Origin: an uncultured Eubacteriales bacterium
GTDB taxonomy: Bacteria; Bacillota; Clostridia; Peptostreptococcales; Anaerovoracaceae
Direction of reading: 5' to 3'
Assembly: GCA_902766915.1 (NCBI GenBank)
Contig: CACXFN010000173.1
Location: 1 to 6,231 of the forward strand
Length of the DNA: 6,231 bases
The position numbers were made by a program, and so were the translations under genes. This document shows positions 5,447-6,231 of this stretch, piece by piece. Under the pieces are notes generated by a model. It saw nothing but the letters and a program-made list of their open reading frames with translations. It was not told the DNA's origin and did not search any database. How positions within the stretch are numbered: position 1 is the stretch's first letter; every line of letters begins with the position of its first letter.

Positions 5447-6231
5447 ATGGATTTTAGACTTATTTCGGATTATAAACCAACAGGGGATCAGCCACAGGCC
5501 ATAGACAAGCTGGTGGAAGCCTTTGAAGATGGACAGAAGGCCGTTACTTTGCTTGGGGTTACAGGCTCCGGTAAAACCTTCACCATGGCCAATGTAATCC
5601 AGCGACTAAATAGGCCTACCCTGGTAATATCCCACAATAAAACCTTAGCCGCTCAGCTCCATGGAGAATTCAAGGAATTCTTCCCGGAGAATGCGGTTGA
5701 GTATTTTGTATCTTATTACGACTACTACCAACCGGAGGCATACGTTCCGTCGACGGATACCTATATAGAGAAGGATAGCGATATAAATGCAGAAATCGAG
5801 AAGCTGCGTCATAGCGCCACTGCAGCTCTTTCCGAGCGCCGGGATGTAATTGTGGTTGCCTCCGTTTCCTGTATCTATGGAATCGGTAATCCTATCGATT
5901 ACGAGGAGCAGGTGCTTTCCCTTCGTCCCGGCATGGAAAAGAGTCGCCGGGATATACTGACCAAGCTGGTAGATATTCAGTACAGCAGAAACGACATCGA
6001 CTTTGGTCGCGGATCGTTCCGTGCGCGTGGAGATATAATAGACATCTTCCCTGCCGGAGAGGACCAAGCAGTGCGCGTCGAACTCTTCGGAGACGAAATA
6101 GAGAGCATCAAGGAAATGAATCCTTTGACCGGAGAAATCCTGGGTCTAAGAAATCACGTAGCCATCTATCCGGCGTCTCACTATGTTACATCAAAGGAAA
6201 ACATGGAGCGCGCAATTCACGGAATCGAAGA
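5447..6231 (+). CDS. uvrB: Excinuclease ABC subunit B, N-terminal 261 residues (cut by the window edge)
   Basis: UvrB is the damage-verifying helicase of bacterial nucleotide excision repair: it is loaded by UvrA, then recruits UvrC to cut the damaged strand. I translated 261 codons from the ATG at 5447. Seen are [10 protein letters not shown] (10-19), the Walker A loop GVTGSGKT (37-44) in helicase motif I, NKTLAAQL (64-71), and the diagnostic beta-hairpin region [12 protein letters not shown] (90-101), which clamps one DNA strand. [16 protein letters not shown] (188-203) marks domain 2, which contacts UvrA. The family is about 660 residues, so some 40 percent is present; the Walker B box, motifs V-VI and the C-terminal UvrBC domain lie beyond the edge. 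It follows the SGNH hydrolase by 2 bp. No LexA/SOS box is obvious immediately upstream, and the gene probably uses the promoters at 4750-4792. Confidence 0.97.
   Translation, partial: MDFRLISDYKPTGDQPQAIDKLVEAFEDGQKAVTLLGVTGSGKTFTMANVIQRLNRPTLVISHNKTLAAQLHGEFKEFFPENAVEYFVSYYDYYQPEAYVPSTDTYIEKDSDINAEIEKLRHSATAALSERRDVIVVASVSCIYGIGNPIDYEEQVLSLRPGMEKSRRDILTKLVDIQYSRNDIDFGRGSFRARGDIIDIFPAGEDQAVRVELFGDEIESIKEMNPLTGEILGLRNHVAIYPASHYVTSKENMERAIHGIE

Noticed and set aside
5645..6067. Minus-strand frame of 140 codons opposite uvrB
   Set aside because: It lies wholly antisense to the highly conserved uvrB beta-hairpin and domain 2 region; its openness reflects uvrB codon use.

Overview
The window looks like chromosomal DNA from a low-to-moderate-GC Gram-positive bacterium, most likely a Clostridia-type anaerobe. 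The grounds are the strong Shine-Dalgarno sequences (AAGGAGG, AAAGGAG), AT-rich intergenic DNA with clean sigma-A-type promoters, and the style of the encoded proteins. Assignment below class level is not possible from the sequence alone.

Left two thirds (1-4534, minus strand): a compact histidine-utilisation operon transcribed leftward in the order hutH, hutU, hutI. HutH deaminates L-histidine to urocanate, HutU hydrates urocanate to imidazolonepropionate, and HutI opens the ring to give N-formimino-L-glutamate. The cistrons are 11 and 13 bp apart, and at both junctions the upstream TAA stop lies in or next to the downstream ribosome-binding site. hutI runs off the left edge, so the last step (formiminoglutamate to glutamate) and any regulator or permease lie outside the window.

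Middle (4535-4826): a 292-bp divergent promoter region. It holds a strong extended -10 promoter facing hut and two overlapping candidate promoters facing right. Between the hut promoter and hutH lie a perfect 10-bp inverted repeat and a second, imperfect hairpin. The perfect repeat would fall just downstream of the hut start site. Read on the opposite (plus) strand, it is followed by a T-run and resembles an intrinsic terminator.

Right third (4827-6231, plus strand): a small cytoplasmic SGNH/GDSL-family hydrolase, followed after 2 bp by the 5' part of uvrB (nucleotide excision repair helicase), which runs off the right edge.

No mobile element, tRNA, rRNA or CRISPR array was seen, and I found no clearly new system. 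The points most worth a second look are the palindromes in the hut leader, the long UROC1-like HutU that lacks the classical urocanase active-site cysteine signature, and the tight coupling of an SGNH hydrolase to uvrB.
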